Positions 44,928 through 60,474 of a stretch of DNA of 64,000 bases are shown one piece after another. Under the pieces are notes generated by a model. It saw only the letters and a list, made by a program, of their open reading frames with translations, did no database searches and was not told the origin of the DNA. Source of the stretch: Citrobacter farmeri (lineage in GTDB: Bacteria > Pseudomonadota > Gammaproteobacteria > Enterobacterales > Enterobacteriaceae). The DNA lies in contig NZ_CP077291.1 of assembly GCF_019048065.1 (NCBI RefSeq), forward strand, positions 4,340,001 to 4,404,000, given 5' to 3'. Position 1 is the stretch's first letter. Each line of letters opens with the position of its first letter. Both the position numbers and the translations under genes were made by a program.

Positions 44928-44953
44928 AAAAAGGGCGCCGAAGCGCCCTTTTT
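44928..44953 (-). terminator. str operon terminator after tufA
   Basis: AAAAAGGGCGC and GCGCCCTTTTT are perfect arms around CGAA, 25 bases after the tufA stop. Confidence 0.93.
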
Positions 44954-44977
44954 AAGTGCAAAACTAATGAGTAATAA

Positions 44978-46192
<1,215 letters not shown>

Positions 46193-46232
46193 TTATGGAG
46201 AGAGCACGGGACTTAGGTTTTAATCCTGTGGA

Positions 46233-48359
<2,127 letters not shown>

Positions 48360-48443
48360 TTATCTTTTAGGCGTTCAATTTAAGTAGCCCAAAGCGGGCT
48401 GCTTACTGGAAGCGCCCGCCTGGTGACTAAAACTCCGAAGGGA

Positions 48444-49488
<1,045 letters not shown>

Positions 49489-49510
49489 GAAATATACAAC
49501 GATCACACAA

Positions 49511-49798
49511 TCACCAGGCCATCTGGCTGGTGTGCTTAACCGTAAGTCTGACGAAGTCAGTATAGTCAACCCTGACGACACTGTCTGAAATTTGACCACC
49601 CAAACCGCGAGCTTCAATGTCTTCTTTCAGTGCGTATACCGTTATGGGGGCGTTTTGCAGGCTTTCAAGGAAGCGACTGCCTTCTACTGCGGCGGTGACG
49701 CCGTCCTGGAGCAATAAAAGTTCATCGCCTTCTGCGAGCAGACGCAAGATAGCAGAGAAATCAGAGCACCACGCGGAGCGGTGTAAAGTATGCAGCAT
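49511..49798 (-). CDS. tusB: sulfur-relay protein TusB
   Basis: Part of the TusBCD hexamer that passes persulfide sulfur from TusA to TusE for s2U34 modification of tRNA-Lys, Glu and Gln. The 95 residues begin [14 protein letters not shown]. It is the last of the tusDCB genes and lies eight bases after tusC. Confidence 0.94.
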   Translation of the reverse strand: MLHTLHRSAWCSDFSAILRLLAEGDELLLLQDGVTAAVEGSRFLESLQNAPITVYALKEDIEARGLGGQISDSVVRVDYTDFVRLTVKHTSQMAW

Positions 49799-49805
49799 GA
49801 GAACC

Positions 49806-50164
49806 TCAGAACCTCAGGATGACATCGTAGTTGCCCAATTCACGACGCAGCGCGTCAGGCTCCAGCGGTGTCGCATCAACGACAAAACTAACGCCCTCCC
49901 CGAGTCCCCGTTCGCGCAGAGAAGCGGCGCATAACCAGCATTGTTCGATATCGTACAACCCCAGTAATTTGAAGGTCGCAATATAGTCACGCGCCAGAAT
50001 GATATTCGGCTGTTGTCCCTGCAGGATCTGAAAGACACCATCACTAATAAAGAAGACGCCAGGGTCTTCGGTTAACGCCGAGGTAGCCAGCAATGCGTCC
50101 AGCCCTTCACGGCCAGATGCGCTACCGTGCGGCATTGTGGAAAAGACAAAAGCAATACGTTTCA

Positions 50165-50165
<1 letters not shown>
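49806..50165 (-). CDS. tusC: sulfur-relay protein TusC
   Basis: DsrF-like subunit of the TusBCD complex, 119 residues starting [20 protein letters not shown]. It shows the DsrEF fold pattern. Its ATG overlaps the tusD stop by one base. Confidence 0.94.
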
Positions 50166-51273
<1,108 letters not shown>

Positions 51274-51384
51274 GAAAAAAAACACTCCTTTTCAGGAGCC
51301 TGTCGTTATGTTTTCAGGGCAGGCTCATTAATTTCGTGGATGGTTAAATTAATACAGAGGGGCTTCCACTTTCCACTATTAATT

Positions 51385-51510
51385 ATACACGTCATCCTTC
51401 AGGCTGCCTCTGCGTTGGTTGCGCTCGTTCACCCCAGTCACGTACTTATGTACGCTCCAGAGGATTCACACCCTTACCGCCTTGATGCAACTTGAATGAT
51501 TATTGTGTAT
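51385..51510. repeat. ERIC (IRU) repeat element
   Basis: A 126-base element with ends ATACAC/GTGTAT. Its centre holds CACCCCAGTCACGTACTT and ATGTACGCTCCAGAGGATTCAC, close to the standard ERIC core sequences (two or three differences per 22 bases). It lies between fkpA and yheO, both on the minus strand. ERIC elements are non-coding, mobile in evolution and can affect mRNA stability. The rest of 51274-51564 holds only the fkpA terminator and spacer. Confidence 0.9.
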
Positions 51511-51525
51511 GTATCTGGCTGGCAT

Positions 51526-51556
51526 AAAAAAACCGCCGCTCTGTTCGGCGGCGGTT
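51526..51556 (-). terminator. terminator after fkpA
   Basis: AACCGCCGC and GCGGCGGTT pair over nine bases around an eight-base loop, with A7 on the distal side (T7 on the minus strand), nine bases after the fkpA stop. Confidence 0.92.
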
Positions 51557-51564
51557 CTCAGTTT

Positions 51565-52386
51565 TTATTTTTTAGCTGCATCAGCAGCTTTTGCATCAGC
51601 TTCTGCTGCTTCCGGCTTGTCATCAGCCTTCGGTGCTGGCTTGATATCCAACAGCTCTACGTCGAATACCAGCGTGGAGTTAGCCGGGATCCCCGGAACG
51701 CCGGTTTTACCGTAAGCCAGCTCTGGTGGGATGACCATCTTGATCTTCCCGCCTTTCTTAATGTTCTTCAGACCTTCAGTCCAGCCAGGGATCACACCGT
51801 CCAGACGGAAAGAGAGCGGTTCGCCACGGGTATAGGAGTTATCAAACTCTTTACCATCGATCAGCGTCCCTTTGTAGTTCACCACTACCGTGTCGCTGTC
51901 TTTCGGTGCTTCGCCCGTACCGGCTTTCTCAACTTTGTAGAGCAGGCCAGTTGAAGAGGTCTTCACATCTTTCTCTTTCGCAAACGCGGTGCGGAACGCT
52001 TTGCCTTTGGTTTCGTTGTCAGCCGCGTCTTTTTCCATCTTCGCCTGAGCGGAGGCTTTTACGCGTGCTTCAAATGCTTGCAGAGTCTGCTCAATTTCCT
52101 GGTCAGACAGTTTGCTCTTATCAGCAAATGCATCCTGAACACCGGCGATCAGCTGATCTTTGTCCAGTTTGATGCCCAGCTTTTCCTGCTCTTTCAGGGA
52201 GTTTTCCATATAGCGACCCAGCGATGCGCCCAGTGCATAAGCCGATTTCTGGTCGTCATTTTTGAACGCGGCTTTGCTGTCAGCAGCGGCGGCCGGTTTT
52301 GCGGCTTCAGCTGCGAAGGTGATCGGGGCGTGCAGAGCAACGGCCATCGTGGTCGCCAGCAGAGTGACTTTAAACAGTGATTTCAT
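51565..52386 (-). CDS. fkpA: periplasmic peptidyl-prolyl isomerase FkpA
   Basis: Periplasmic chaperone and FKBP-type prolyl isomerase. The 273 residues show a signal peptide (about 1-25, cleaved near TFA), an N-terminal helical dimerisation domain rich in Ala and Lys, and an FKBP domain (about 140-250) with VVNYKGTLIDGKEFDNSY and IPPELAYGKTGVPG. The tail KPEAAEADAKAADAAKK is low complexity. In E. coli it belongs to the sigma-E envelope stress response. Confidence 0.96.
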   Translation of the reverse strand: MKSLFKVTLLATTMAVALHAPITFAAEAAKPAAAADSKAAFKNDDQKSAYALGASLGRYMENSLKEQEKLGIKLDKDQLIAGVQDAFADKSKLSDQEIEQTLQAFEARVKASAQAKMEKDAADNETKGKAFRTAFAKEKDVKTSSTGLLYKVEKAGTGEAPKDSDTVVVNYKGTLIDGKEFDNSYTRGEPLSFRLDGVIPGWTEGLKNIKKGGKIKMVIPPELAYGKTGVPGIPANSTLVFDVELLDIKPAPKADDKPEAAEADAKAADAAKK

Positions 52387-52499
52387 CCATATCTCCAGGG
52401 CCGGGGCATCTCACCCCATGGTTAACTTTTCTATGAGAAGCGTACTATAAAGCGTTGTCGAACAAATCAACATACAGACATACCTGATAATCGCTTCTT

Positions 52500-52528
52500 T
52501 TGAGACTCTTTTTGTTTAAATTAGTTTC
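52500..52528 (-). promoter_or_regulatory. candidate sigma-E promoter of fkpA
   Basis: On the minus strand GAAACT (52523-52528), 17 bases, TCTCAA (52500-52505) resembles the sigma-E pattern GGAACTT/TCTGA. It is about 115 bases before fkpA and agrees with the position known in E. coli. Confidence 0.5.
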
Positions 52529-52609
52529 GATGAGAAGGAATCAGGGCTGTGCATTCGGATAAAGTTAAGTAGAATCCGCCGCGACCAGAGACAATCGATG
52601 AGGTGAATC

Positions 52610-52828
52610 ATGCAGGATACAACGATGGAAACCCGACTTGCCGAGCTGGAAAGTCGGCTGGCTTTTCAGGAAATCACCATTGAAGAGCTCAACGTAACGG
52701 TAACCGCACACGAGATGGAAATGGCCAAATTGCGCGATCATCTGCGACTTCTGACGGAGAAACTCAAGGCGAGCCAGCCTTCCAACATCGCCTCCCAGGC
52801 CGAAGAGACACCACCACCTCATTATTGA
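52610..52828 (+). CDS. slyX: SlyX protein
   Basis: A 72-residue protein, almost entirely one predicted coiled coil (heptad-like [20 protein letters not shown]) with a proline-rich end. Function unknown. It is divergent from fkpA, convergent with slyD and ends at a terminator. Confidence 0.9.
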   Translation: MQDTTMETRLAELESRLAFQEITIEELNVTVTAHEMEMAKLRDHLRLLTEKLKASQPSNIASQAEETPPPHY

Positions 52829-52833
52829 GACGT

Positions 52834-52861
52834 AAAAAAAGCGGGATTCACCCGCTTTTTT
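52834..52861 (+). terminator. terminator after slyX
   Basis: GCGGG, ATTCA, CCCGC flanked by A7 and T6, six bases after the slyX stop. May act on both strands. Confidence 0.9.
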
Positions 52862-52870
52862 GTGGCTCAT

Positions 52871-52953
52871 TGCCGGATGGCGGCGCAAGCGCCTTATCCG
52901 GCCTACACATCCCAATGAACCCGTAGGCCTGATAAGCGTAGCGCCATCAGGCA
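52871..52953. repeat. paired REP elements (BIME)
   Basis: Two REP units in opposite orientation: TGCCGGATGGCGGCGCAAGC onward at 52871-52906 and its inverted counterpart at 52923-52953 (GTAGGCCTGATAAGCG...). They lie in the slyX-slyD convergent gap, a usual position for such elements. Confidence 0.9.
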
Positions 52954-52963
52954 TTATGACCAA

Positions 52964-53560
52964 TTAGTGGCAACCGCAACCGCCGTTGCCTTTACCGCCA
53001 CCACCACAGCAGCCTTCGCCACCGTGCTCATGACCGTGGTCATGGCCGTGACCGCCGCAGCAGCCGTCATGATCGTGGTCATGGTCGTGACCGTGCGCGC
53101 CATGAACGTGGCCATGAGCCAGTTCTTCTTCGGTCGCTTCGCGGATCGCCACAACTTCAACGTTGAACTTCAGATTCTGACCCGCCAGCATGTGGTTGCC
53201 ATCAACCACAACGTGGTCGTCTTCCACTTCGGTAATTTCTACCGGTACCGGACCCTGGTCAGTTTCAGCCAGGAAACGCATGCCAACCTGCAGTTCATCA
53301 ACGCCCATGAAGACGTCTTTAGGAACGCGCTGTACCAGGTTTTCGTCGTACTGACCGTAAGCGTCATTCGCGCCTACAGCAACATCAAATTTATCGCCAA
53401 CATCGTGACCTTCCAGCGCTGTTTCCAGGCCAGAGATCAGGGAACCGTGACCATGCAGGTAGTCCAGCGGCGCACTCACCGGAGACTCATCAACCAACAC
53501 ACCGTCTTCTGTACGTACCTGATAGGCCAGGCTGACCACCAGGTCTTTTGCTACTTTCAT
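52964..53560 (-). CDS. slyD: prolyl isomerase and nickel metallochaperone SlyD
   Basis: Cytosolic FKBP with an inserted chaperone flap. The 198 residues comprise the FKBP part (about 1-70 and 130-146, VSLAYQVRTEDGVLVDES), the insert-in-flap domain (about 72-128) and a metal-binding tail from about 147 with some 15 His and 7 Cys among Gly and Asp. The tail delivers nickel to hydrogenase in E. coli. All parts are intact. Confidence 0.97.
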   Translation of the reverse strand: MKVAKDLVVSLAYQVRTEDGVLVDESPVSAPLDYLHGHGSLISGLETALEGHDVGDKFDVAVGANDAYGQYDENLVQRVPKDVFMGVDELQVGMRFLAETDQGPVPVEITEVEDDHVVVDGNHMLAGQNLKFNVEVVAIREATEEELAHGHVHGAHGHDHDHDHDGCCGGHGHDHGHEHGGEGCCGGGGKGNGGCGCH

Positions 53561-53654
53561 GATATCTCCTGAGCGTGGGAAAATTGCTGGCGCAGATTGT
53601 AGCGGAAATCTGCACCTGTGTACCCCTTAGCTTAAAAAATCTCGGGCCATATCG

Positions 53655-53855
53655 CTAGTCTGGATGAAAGATCCCGATAACTTGCTCTTCTTTGCGCACG
53701 TGATCGCGGGCTTCTTTATCTGCTTCACGCATCTGATGCCCGCACTTAACACATTCAACAATATCGATATTATTCTCGCGCCACATCGCCAGAGAATCCT
53801 GTGCCTGGCAGGAAGGGCATTTCGCCCCTGCAATAAAACGTTTACGGATTGCCAT
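53655..53855 (-). CDS. yheV: zinc-ribbon protein YheV
   Basis: A 66-residue protein with two cysteine pairs, CPSC (13, 16) and CVKC (35, 38), forming a probable zinc ribbon (DUF2387). Function unknown. It starts nine bases after the kefB stop, so it is probably the third gene of kefG-kefB-yheV. Confidence 0.9.
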   Translation of the reverse strand: MAIRKRFIAGAKCPSCQAQDSLAMWRENNIDIVECVKCGHQMREADKEARDHVRKEEQVIGIFHPD

Positions 53856-53864
53856 ACCTATCCT

Positions 53865-55670
53865 CTATTCGAATTCATCCCAGCCATCCAGTTGGCGTCG
53901 CTCTTGTTGCATCTCGCGCTGGAAAATCTCCTCCAGCTCGCGTCTGGCTTCTCTGGCGCGAGAGATCTGCACCGTGTCGGCATGCATCGGAATGAGTTCC
54001 CTCAGCATCCGCATATCCAGTCGGCGGAAATGCAGTTGCGCCCGCTGTGCCTGATGAGGATGCATCCCCAACGACACCAGCGTTTTACGCCCCAGCTCCA
54101 GCGCACTGGAGAAGGTCTCACGGGAAAATTGCACGACCCCCGCCTGTAATAACTCATGTGCCTCGACGCGTCCGCGCGCTCGCGCAAGAATATGCAAATG
54201 CGGAAAATGCTGTTGGCAGATCTCCACCAGCTTCATCGTGTCTTCCGGTTCATTACAGGTAATAACGATAGATTCTGCCGCCTCAGCGCCGGCAGAACGC
54301 AGAAGATCCACCTGCGTCGCATCGCCGTAATAGACTTTATAGCCATACTTACGCATCAGATTCACCGCACTGATGTCCCGCTCCAACACGGTAATACGCA
54401 TCTTATTCGCCATTAGTAAACGACCGATGACCTGACCAAAACGGCCAAAGCCGACCACAATGACCTGCGGCTTGTCATCTTCAACCCACGGCATTTCATC
54501 TTCTTCATCCGGGCCGTTAAGCTGGTGAGAGAGCCATTTATCGATAAGCTTCATCAGCATCGGCGTGGTCATCATCGACAACGTCACGGTCACCAGCAGA
54601 AGCGCCATCTGATCGCCCTGAAACAACCGCTGCGACGACGCGGTCGAAAACAGTACAAAGGCGAACTCTCCGCCCTGACTCAACACGCCAGCAAACTGCA
54701 TTCTTTCAGAACTGCGCAGACCGTACAGTCGCGCCAGCAGATAAAGTACCAGCGTTTTGACCGCCACCAGCACGGCTACGCTTGCCACGACCCACAGCAG
54801 ATGGGTGTACAGCACGCCCAGATTGAGCGACATCCCGACCGAAATAAAGAAGAGGCCCAGCAGGAGTCCTTTGAACGGATCGATTGCGGTTTCCAGCTCA
54901 TGTCGATATTCGCTTTCCGCTAACAATACCCCGGCGATAAATGTACCAAGCGCCATCGACAGCCCTAGCGCATCCATAAACAGTGCCGATCCCAGCACCA
55001 GCAGTAACGTGGCGGCGGTAAACACCTCGCGCACGCCGGACGCTGCAATAAACCGGAACACCGGGCGCAGCAGATAGCGTCCGCCAATCAGCATGCCGGC
55101 AAACGCCAGTACCTTCATGCCGATCGTCATCCAGTCAAAGTTTTCATCGGCCGAGCCGGCTAATAGGGGAACCAGCGCTAATGCCGGGATCACCGCCAGA
55201 TCCTGGAACAGTAAAACCGAAAAGCCCAACTGCCCTGATTCGCTGCGGTTCATCCCTTTTTCACGCATCAGTTGCAGCGCCATGGCGGTAGAGGACATCG
55301 CGAGGCCTATCCCACCGACAACCGCCGCCTGCCATGAGAAATCAGTCAACATCAACAACCCGGCCAACAACGCCGCGCTAAGCAGAACCTGCGCCGCCCC
55401 GACGCCAAAGATAGAACGCCGGAGCTGCCAGAGTTTCGACGGATTCAGCTCCAGTCCGATGATAAACATCAGAAACACGACGCCCAGCTCAGAAAAGTGG
55501 AGGATTTCATCCACATCACTGATAAACCCCAGTCCCCACGGGCCAATGGCAATCCCCGCAAGCAAATAGCCCAGCACCGCTCCAATACCCAGCCGCGATG
55601 CCAGAGGCACCGCAGCCACCGCCGCGAAGAGAAACAACACTCCTGCCAATAATAAATCGGAACCTTCCAT
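53865..55670 (-). CDS. kefB: glutathione-gated potassium efflux antiporter KefB
   Basis: K+/H+ antiporter opened by glutathione adducts, protecting against electrophiles by acidifying the cytosol. The 601 residues have about 12 membrane spans (1-380) and a C-terminal RCK domain with [15 protein letters not shown]. The ATG at 55670 overlaps the kefG stop by one base; an in-frame start further upstream would read through kefG sequence and is rejected. Confidence 0.96.
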   Translation of the reverse strand: MEGSDLLLAGVLFLFAAVAAVPLASRLGIGAVLGYLLAGIAIGPWGLGFISDVDEILHFSELGVVFLMFIIGLELNPSKLWQLRRSIFGVGAAQVLLSAALLAGLLMLTDFSWQAAVVGGIGLAMSSTAMALQLMREKGMNRSESGQLGFSVLLFQDLAVIPALALVPLLAGSADENFDWMTIGMKVLAFAGMLIGGRYLLRPVFRFIAASGVREVFTAATLLLVLGSALFMDALGLSMALGTFIAGVLLAESEYRHELETAIDPFKGLLLGLFFISVGMSLNLGVLYTHLLWVVASVAVLVAVKTLVLYLLARLYGLRSSERMQFAGVLSQGGEFAFVLFSTASSQRLFQGDQMALLLVTVTLSMMTTPMLMKLIDKWLSHQLNGPDEEDEMPWVEDDKPQVIVVGFGRFGQVIGRLLMANKMRITVLERDISAVNLMRKYGYKVYYGDATQVDLLRSAGAEAAESIVITCNEPEDTMKLVEICQQHFPHLHILARARGRVEAHELLQAGVVQFSRETFSSALELGRKTLVSLGMHPHQAQRAQLHFRRLDMRMLRELIPMHADTVQISRAREARRELEEIFQREMQQERRQLDGWDEFE

Positions 55671-56224
55671 CAGCGGCCTCCCACAGGAACAGGATGGGCA
55701 AGCCAGTCGCCATACGCTTTTGCATGGCTTTCCAGCTCCTGCGCGCTTTGCCGTCTGGCCCAATAGATAATAATGGGACTCAGCCAGTGCATCCGGCACA
55801 TCCCTGCCGTCAGTTCGAATGGCCGCAGCACATCGCTCATTGGATAGCGATTCAGCGCGTCATAGCGATAAGCACTCTCCGGTTCACCGGTGGTGATCAC
55901 GCTCCGCCAGTACTTTCCTGCCAGCTGATTTCCCCCGGGGCCGCTGGCAAAGCCACGGCTCAACACGCGATCCAGCCACTCTTTCAGCAGCGCCGGACAG
56001 CTATAGGTGTACAGCGGATGCTGAAACACGATCACGTCATGCTCACGCAGTAACGCCTGCTCATGCGGGATATCGATAAAAAAATCAGGATAGTGCGCGT
56101 AAAGATCGTGCACCGTAACGTTGCTGAGCTGCGTGGCCGGCTTAAGCAGTACCCGGTTTGCCACCGAGTCCTGAGATTCCGGATGGGCATACAGCAGCAA
56201 GACCTTTGCTGGCTGAGACATCAT
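55670..56224 (-). CDS. kefG: KefB ancillary quinone oxidoreductase KefG
   Basis: A 184-residue flavodoxin-like NAD(P)H:quinone oxidoreductase-family protein required for full KefB activity. The N-terminal [18 protein letters not shown] is the FMN-fold start; [21 protein letters not shown] and GPGGN are also typical. One-base overlap with kefB couples the two. Divergent from yheS. Confidence 0.95.
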   Translation of the reverse strand: MMSQPAKVLLLYAHPESQDSVANRVLLKPATQLSNVTVHDLYAHYPDFFIDIPHEQALLREHDVIVFQHPLYTYSCPALLKEWLDRVLSRGFASGPGGNQLAGKYWRSVITTGEPESAYRYDALNRYPMSDVLRPFELTAGMCRMHWLSPIIIYWARRQSAQELESHAKAYGDWLAHPVPVGGR

Positions 56225-56358
56225 CCCCCTCCCGGTTTTGTTTCTGTTTTTGTGTATAGTCGTCGTTTTGGGCTACCATTGCGGCCCGGTGCGGAAAATG
56301 GCCCACACCTTACATTATCATAATGATAAATTAACATAGTCTGAACATACGGCGCCTT

Positions 56359-58260
56359 ATGATTGTTTTCTCCTCGTTACAAATTCGTCGCGGCGTGCGC
56401 GTCTTACTGGACAATGCCACTGCCACCATTAATCCGGGCCAGAAAGTCGGTCTGGTGGGTAAGAACGGCTGCGGGAAATCTACCCTGCTGGCATTGCTGA
56501 AAAATGAAATCAGCGCAGATGCTGGCGGTTTTACCTTCCCGGGTAGCTGGCAACTGGCGTGGGTAAATCAGGAAACCCCTGCTTTGCCCCAACCTGCGCT
56601 GGAATATGTCATTGACGGCGACCGCGAATATCGTCAACTGGAAGCCCAGTTGCACGACGCCAACGAACGTAACGATGGACACGCCATTGCCACCGTCCAC
56701 GGCAAGCTGGATGCCATCGACGCCTGGACCGTGCGCTCTCGCGCCGCCAGCCTGTTGCATGGTCTCGGTTTCTCCAATGAACAACTGCAACGTCCGGTTA
56801 GCGACTTTTCCGGCGGCTGGCGTATGCGTCTCAACCTTGCCCAGGCGTTGATCTGTCGCTCCGATCTCCTCCTGCTCGATGAACCGACCAACCACCTCGA
56901 TCTGGATGCGGTTATCTGGCTGGAAAAATGGTTGAAGAGCTATCAGGGCACTCTGATTCTGATCTCCCACGACCGTGATTTCCTCGATCCGGTGGTGGAT
57001 AAAATCATTCATATCGAACAGCAAACCATGTTCGAGTACACCGGCAACTACAGCGCGTTCGAAATTCAACGAGCCACGCGTCTGGCCCAGCAGCAGGCAA
57101 TGTACGAAAGCCAACAGGAGCGCGTGGCGCATCTGCAAAGCTACATTGATCGCTTCCGCGCCAAAGCTACGAAAGCAAAACAGGCGCAGAGCCGTATTAA
57201 GATGCTGGAACGCATGGAGCTGATTGCCCCGGCGCATGTCGACAACCCGTTCCATTTTAGCTTTCGCGCGCCGGAGAGCCTGCCGAACCCGCTGCTAAAG
57301 ATGGAGAAAGTGAGCGCCGGTTATGGCGACCGCATCATCCTGGACTCCATCAAACTGAACCTGGTGCCGGGTTCGCGCATTGGCCTGCTGGGACGTAACG
57401 GCGCGGGTAAATCCACGCTTATCAAACTGTTGGCGGGTGAACTGACGCCCGTCAGCGGTGAAATCGGACTGGCAAAAGGCATTAAGCTCGGTTACTTCGC
57501 CCAGCACCAGCTTGAGTATTTGCGGGCGGATGAGTCGCCGTTGCAGCATCTGGTGCGACTGGCGCCACAGGAACTCGAACAAAAGCTGCGCGACTATCTG
57601 GGCGGTTTCGGCTTCCAGGGTGATAAAGTCAGCGAAGAGACACGCCGTTTCTCCGGCGGCGAAAAAGCACGACTGGTGCTGGCGCTGATCGTCTGGCAGC
57701 GTCCGAACCTGCTGCTGCTCGATGAGCCAACCAACCACCTTGATCTCGATATGCGTCAGGCGTTGACCGAAGCGTTGATTGAGTTTGAAGGCGCACTGGT
57801 GGTGGTCTCGCACGACCGCCATTTGCTGCGCTCCACGACCGACGATCTGTATCTGGTGCATGACCGCAAGGTCGAGCCGTTCGATGGCGATCTGGAAGAT
57901 TATCAGCAGTGGTTGAGCGATGTGCAGAAGCAGGAAAACCAACCTGACGATGCACCAAAAGAGAACGTCAACAGCGCACAGGCGCGTAAAGACCAGAAGC
58001 GCCGGGAAGCCGAACTGCGCACACAAACCCAGCCGCTGCGTAAAGAGATCGCCCGTCTGGAAAAAGAGATGGAGAAACTGAACGCGCAGCTGGCGCTGGC
58101 GGAAGAGAAGCTGGGCGACAGCGAACTTTACGACCAGAGCCGCAAAGCCGAGCTGACGGAGTGTCTGCAACAGCAGGCCAGCGCCAAAGCCGGACTGGAA
58201 GCGTGCGAAATGGCCTGGCTGGATGCCCAGGAGCAGCTCGAGCAGATGCTGAGCGAGTAA
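56359..58260 (+). CDS. yheS: ABC-F ATPase YheS
   Basis: Soluble protein with two ABC ATPase domains and no membrane part, of the ABC-F class that acts on ribosomes. In 633 residues: first Walker A GKNGCGKST (34-42) with signature FSGGW, an inter-domain linker helix region (about 230-310), second Walker A GRNGAGKST with FSGGEKARL, both Walker B LLLLDEPTNHLDLD, then a C-terminal coiled coil (about 530-630). Recent work links E. coli YheS to relief of some stalled ribosomes; that is from general knowledge. Confidence 0.93.
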   Translation: MIVFSSLQIRRGVRVLLDNATATINPGQKVGLVGKNGCGKSTLLALLKNEISADAGGFTFPGSWQLAWVNQETPALPQPALEYVIDGDREYRQLEAQLHDANERNDGHAIATVHGKLDAIDAWTVRSRAASLLHGLGFSNEQLQRPVSDFSGGWRMRLNLAQALICRSDLLLLDEPTNHLDLDAVIWLEKWLKSYQGTLILISHDRDFLDPVVDKIIHIEQQTMFEYTGNYSAFEIQRATRLAQQQAMYESQQERVAHLQSYIDRFRAKATKAKQAQSRIKMLERMELIAPAHVDNPFHFSFRAPESLPNPLLKMEKVSAGYGDRIILDSIKLNLVPGSRIGLLGRNGAGKSTLIKLLAGELTPVSGEIGLAKGIKLGYFAQHQLEYLRADESPLQHLVRLAPQELEQKLRDYLGGFGFQGDKVSEETRRFSGGEKARLVLALIVWQRPNLLLLDEPTNHLDLDMRQALTEALIEFEGALVVVSHDRHLLRSTTDDLYLVHDRKVEPFDGDLEDYQQWLSDVQKQENQPDDAPKENVNSAQARKDQKRREAELRTQTQPLRKEIARLEKEMEKLNAQLALAEEKLGDSELYDQSRKAELTECLQQQASAKAGLEACEMAWLDAQEQLEQMLSE

Positions 58261-58265
58261 CAGCG

Positions 58266-59282
58266 ATGACACACATAATCCTTCACGATCCTGAAATGCC
58301 GAATGGCAGCAGTGACGAATTTCGCCCGATGCGCGGTATCAGTAACTGCCATCTGCAGACCATGCTGCCGCGTTTGATCCGGCGAAAAGTGAATTTCGAC
58401 GCCCACTGGCAGCGTCTGGAATTACCCGATGGCGACTTTGTCGATCTGGCATGGAGTGAAGATCCACATCAGGCGAAGCACAAGCCGCGCCTGGTGGTTT
58501 TTCATGGTCTGGAAGGCAGTCTGAACAGCCCATACGCGCATGGTCTGATTGAAGCGGCAAAGAATCGTGGCTGGCTTGGCGTGGTGATGCACTTTCGCGG
58601 CTGCAGCGGTGAACCGAATCGACTGAATCGCATTTATCACTCGGGTGAAACCGAAGACGGGAGCTGGTTCTTAGGCTGGTTACAGCGGGAATTTGGCAAG
58701 GTGCCAACGGCCGCCGTGGGCTATTCGCTCGGAGGAAATGTGCTGGCATGTCTGCTGGCAAAAGAGGGGAAAAACATCCCGCTCGACGCGGCTGTCATGG
58801 TCTCAGCGCCCTTTGTACTGGAAGCCTGCAGCTATCATATGGATAAAGGCTTTTCCCGTGTTTATCAGCGCTATCTGCTCAACCTGCTGAAGGCAAACGC
58901 GTCACGCAAGCTGGCGGCCTATCCCGGCTCACTGCCGGTGAGTCTGGCGCAATTGAAATCCCTGCGCCGCATCCGCGAGTTTGACGATCTCATCACCGCC
59001 AAAATTCACGGTTTCGCCGATGCTATCGACTACTATCGTCAGTGTAGCGCCATGCCCTTGCTCAGCGACATCGCCATTCCGACACTGATCATTCATGCGA
59101 AAGACGACCCGTTTATGGATCATCATGTGATCCCCAAAGCGGAAGATTTACCGCCGCACGTGGAATATCAGTTAACTGAACACGGTGGTCACGTTGGGTT
59201 TATCGGCGGGACATTGCGTCGGCCAGAAATGTGGCTTGAGTCGCGCATTCCTGACTGGCTGACCCCGTATCTGGAGGCATAA
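58266..59282 (+). CDS. yheT: alpha/beta hydrolase YheT
   Basis: A 338-residue hydrolase of the AB-hydrolase/UPF0017 family. The nucleophile is Ser154 in VGYSLGGN, with acid and histidine in HAKDDPFMD and TEHGGHVGF. Substrate unknown. The ATG at 58266 is five bases after the yheS stop; the N-terminal dozen residues differ from E. coli YheT, so the start may vary. Confidence 0.9.
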   Translation: MTHIILHDPEMPNGSSDEFRPMRGISNCHLQTMLPRLIRRKVNFDAHWQRLELPDGDFVDLAWSEDPHQAKHKPRLVVFHGLEGSLNSPYAHGLIEAAKNRGWLGVVMHFRGCSGEPNRLNRIYHSGETEDGSWFLGWLQREFGKVPTAAVGYSLGGNVLACLLAKEGKNIPLDAAVMVSAPFVLEACSYHMDKGFSRVYQRYLLNLLKANASRKLAAYPGSLPVSLAQLKSLRRIREFDDLITAKIHGFADAIDYYRQCSAMPLLSDIAIPTLIIHAKDDPFMDHHVIPKAEDLPPHVEYQLTEHGGHVGFIGGTLRRPEMWLESRIPDWLTPYLEA

Positions 59283-59284
59283 TT

Positions 59285-59503
59285 ATGCAGATCCCCTGGC
59301 AGGACCTTTCCCCTGAGACGCTGGACAATCTGATCGAAAGCTTTGTATTGCGCGAAGGCACCGATTATGGTGAACATGAACGAACCCTTGAGCAAAAAGT
59401 CGCCGACGTTAAACGCCAGTTACAGTGTGGAGAAGCGATACTGGTGTGGTCTGAGTTGCACGAAACCGTCAACATCATGCCGCGCAAACAATTTCGCGAA
59501 TAA
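59285..59503 (+). CDS. yheU: UPF0270 protein YheU
   Basis: A 72-residue acidic helical protein of unknown function, starting [19 protein letters not shown]. It lies two bases after yheT, third in yheS-yheT-yheU. Family length and sequence agree with E. coli. Confidence 0.92.
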   Translation: MQIPWQDLSPETLDNLIESFVLREGTDYGEHERTLEQKVADVKRQLQCGEAILVWSELHETVNIMPRKQFRE

Positions 59504-59557
59504 CCCGCACGCTATCGGCCGACTATAATAAAAAATCAATTTATTGATGGAGTTAAC

Positions 59558-60427
59558 ATGTCTGCCAAACATCCGGTGATCGCGGTAACAGGATCCAGCG
59601 GCGCGGGGACTACCACCACCAGCCTCGCGTTTCGTAAAATTTTTGCGCAGCTCAACCTGCGCGCCGCCGAGGTGGAAGGCGACAGTTTTCATCGTTATAC
59701 CCGTCCGGAGATGGATATGGCGATCCGCAAGGCGCGCGACGCCGGACGCCACATCAGCTATTTTGGCCCCGAAGCCAATGACTTCGGTCTGCTGGAACAG
59801 ACATTTATTGAGTATGGTCAGACGGGCAAAGGCCAGTCGCGCAAATATCTGCATACCTACGATGAGGCCGTCCCGTGGAACCAGGTGCCAGGGACTTTCA
59901 CCCCATGGCAAGCCCTGCCGGAACCTACTGACGTGCTGTTCTATGAAGGGCTGCACGGCGGCGTCGTGACGCCGCAGCATGAAGTTGCAAGCCATGTTGA
60001 CCTGTTGGTCGGCGTGGTTCCCATCGTGAACCTGGAGTGGATCCAGAAACTGATCCGTGATACCAGCGAGCGAGGCCATTCTCGTGAGGCGGTGATGGAT
60101 TCAGTGGTGCGTTCGATGGACGACTATATCAACTACATCACGCCGCAGTTCTCCCGCACCCACATTAACTTTCAGCGTGTACCCACCGTTGACACCTCAA
60201 ACCCGTTCGCTGCCAAGGGCATTCCATCACTGGATGAGAGCTTTGTGGTGATTCATTTTCGCAATCTGGAAGGGATCGATTTCCCCTGGCTGCTGGCGAT
60301 GTTGCAGGGTTCATTTATTTCCCACATCAATACACTGGTGGTACCTGGCGGCAAAATGGGGCTGGCCATGGAGCTCATTATGTTGCCGCTGGTGCAGCGA
60401 CTGATGGAAGGAAAGAAAATCGAGTAA
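59558..60427 (+). CDS. prkB: phosphoribulokinase-like protein PrkB
   Basis: A 289-residue P-loop kinase related to phosphoribulokinase, with GSSGAGTTT (12-20) and a VEGDSFHRY nucleotide/sugar region. No Calvin-cycle genes are near, so the substrate is not ribulose 5-phosphate in a carbon-fixing pathway; it is unknown. A gap of 54 bases from yheU holds TATAATA-like sequence, so it may have its own promoter. Confidence 0.9.
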   Translation: MSAKHPVIAVTGSSGAGTTTTSLAFRKIFAQLNLRAAEVEGDSFHRYTRPEMDMAIRKARDAGRHISYFGPEANDFGLLEQTFIEYGQTGKGQSRKYLHTYDEAVPWNQVPGTFTPWQALPEPTDVLFYEGLHGGVVTPQHEVASHVDLLVGVVPIVNLEWIQKLIRDTSERGHSREAVMDSVVRSMDDYINYITPQFSRTHINFQRVPTVDTSNPFAAKGIPSLDESFVVIHFRNLEGIDFPWLLAMLQGSFISHINTLVVPGGKMGLAMELIMLPLVQRLMEGKKIE

Positions 60428-60437
60428 GGTGAGATAT

Positions 60438-60467
60438 TGCCGGACAGCGACGTGGCGTTATCCGGCC
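60438..60467. repeat. REP element after prkB
   Basis: TGCCGGACAGCGACGTGGCG with TTATCCGGCC forms a REP-type palindrome in the gap between the convergent prkB and yhfA. Confidence 0.75.
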
Positions 60468-60474
60468 ATGATCA

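Noticed and set aside
52954..53160. Antisense repetitive frame over the end of slyD
   Set aside because: It results from the His/Gly/Cys-rich repeat codons of the SlyD tail read in another frame.
56404..58272. Antisense open frames of 283 and 325 codons over yheS
   Set aside because: The sense strand is a complete ABC-F gene with all motifs; the antisense frames are shadows.
59558..60427. prkB as evidence of carbon fixation
   Set aside because: It is the PrkB found in all relatives; no RuBisCO or other Calvin-cycle genes are present.
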